Source of the DNA: Exiguobacterium sp. AM39-5BH
Lineage (GTDB): Bacteria > Bacillota > Bacilli > Exiguobacteriales > Exiguobacteriaceae
DNA: 64,000 nucleotides
Assembly: GCF_003467445.1 (NCBI RefSeq)
Contig: NZ_QSGS01000001.1
Coordinates: forward strand, 248,001 to 312,000
Reading direction: 5' to 3'
Of this stretch, positions 63,906 through 64,000 are shown piece after piece (position 1 is the stretch's first letter; each line of letters begins with the position of its first letter). The translations under genes were made by a program, and so were the position numbers. The notes below the pieces were generated by a model. The model did not search any database, was not told the DNA's origin, and was given only the letters and a program-made list of their open reading frames with translations.

Positions 63906-64000
63906 TTGATTACATTATGCATCGCGGACGACAATCGTGAAATCGTCGATTTGTTGACCCGCCAACTCGAGTCCGAAGACGATTTAAAAGTCGTCGGGAC
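63906..64000 (+). CDS. spo0A: Stage 0 sporulation protein A (partial, window edge)
   Basis: TTG 63906, directly after the recN stop, with GGAG 9 bases upstream. The visible 31 residues begin MITLCIADDNREIVDLLTRQL, the receiver-domain start of Spo0A with its acidic pocket (ADDN). Position after recN fits, except that spoIVB, which separates them in Bacillus, is absent. A different receiver protein cannot be fully excluded from 31 residues. Confidence 0.8.
   Translation, partial: MITLCIADDNREIVDLLTRQLESEDDLKVVG

Noticed and set aside
1..64000. Insertion sequences, prophage, CRISPR array, rRNA operon
   Set aside because: No transposase, integrase, phage gene, regular direct-repeat array or rRNA-like stretch was found on either strand.

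Overview
The window is a chromosomal segment from a low-to-mid GC Gram-positive of the order Bacillales. Gene order matches, from memory, the Bacillus subtilis yqf-yqg-yqh-yqi region: cshB-nfo, zur, yqfW-ispG, sodA, pbpA-pst, rpmG-yqgN, yqgP-yqgQ-glcK, ltaS(yqgS), yqgW-X-Y-Z, comG, gcvT-PA-PB, yqhL, mntR, yqhP-Q, aroQ-yqhT-efp, accBC, nusB-folD-xseAB-ispA-dxs-tlyA-argR-recN-spo0A. The sporulation genes found in this block in Bacillus (spoIIIAA-AH between efp and accB, spoIVB between recN and spo0A) are absent. A non-sporulating, facultatively anaerobic relative fits best, and Exiguobacterium is my inference.

Layout. 1-1.5 kb: end of a sensor kinase plus a membrane-anchored sugar-binding protein. 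1.5-4.6 kb: RNA helicase, endonuclease IV and small genes. 4.7-8.4 kb (minus): polyphosphate kinase and exopolyphosphatase. 8.5-10.6 kb: zinc importer with its Zur regulator behind a Zur-box promoter. 10.7-14.6 kb: Nnr repair enzyme, YqfW, IspG and a membrane protein. 14.7-19 kb: Na/Pi transporter, two tRNAs with CAT anticodons, cytosolic alpha-amylase, SodA. 19-25.7 kb: class B PBP and the PhoP-box-driven pstSCAB-phoU operon. 25.8-28.8 kb: an HTH-DUF4912 protein and a GH57-glycosyltransferase-like fusion. 28.9-35 kb: L33, folate, DUF92, lactate dehydrogenase, rhomboid protease, M42 peptidase and glucokinase. 35.3-39.2 kb: LTA synthase and the yqgW-Z genes. 39.2-43.5 kb: comG competence pilus operon, shikimate kinase and a coiled-coil membrane protein. 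43.6-47.6 kb: glycine cleavage. 47.6-54.9 kb: YqhL, MntR, Hpt, YqhP/Q, AroQ, YqhT, EF-P, acetyl-CoA carboxylase subunits. 55-64 kb: nusB to the start of spo0A.

The window is strong in phosphate and polyphosphate handling (Pst, PhoU, NptA-like importer, Ppk, Ppx), alpha-glucan handling (GH13, GH57 fusion) and isoprenoid synthesis (ispG, ispA, dxs). No insertion sequence, prophage, CRISPR array or rRNA was seen.

A key caveat: at least ten single-site frameshifts interrupt otherwise well-conserved genes (cshB, nfo, an unnamed gene, nnr, accC, xseA twice, ispA, dxs twice). Several of these genes are normally essential, and nearly all shifts are explained by one missing base. I read them as base-deletion errors in the sequence rather than real pseudogenes, and annotate each gene across its full extent.
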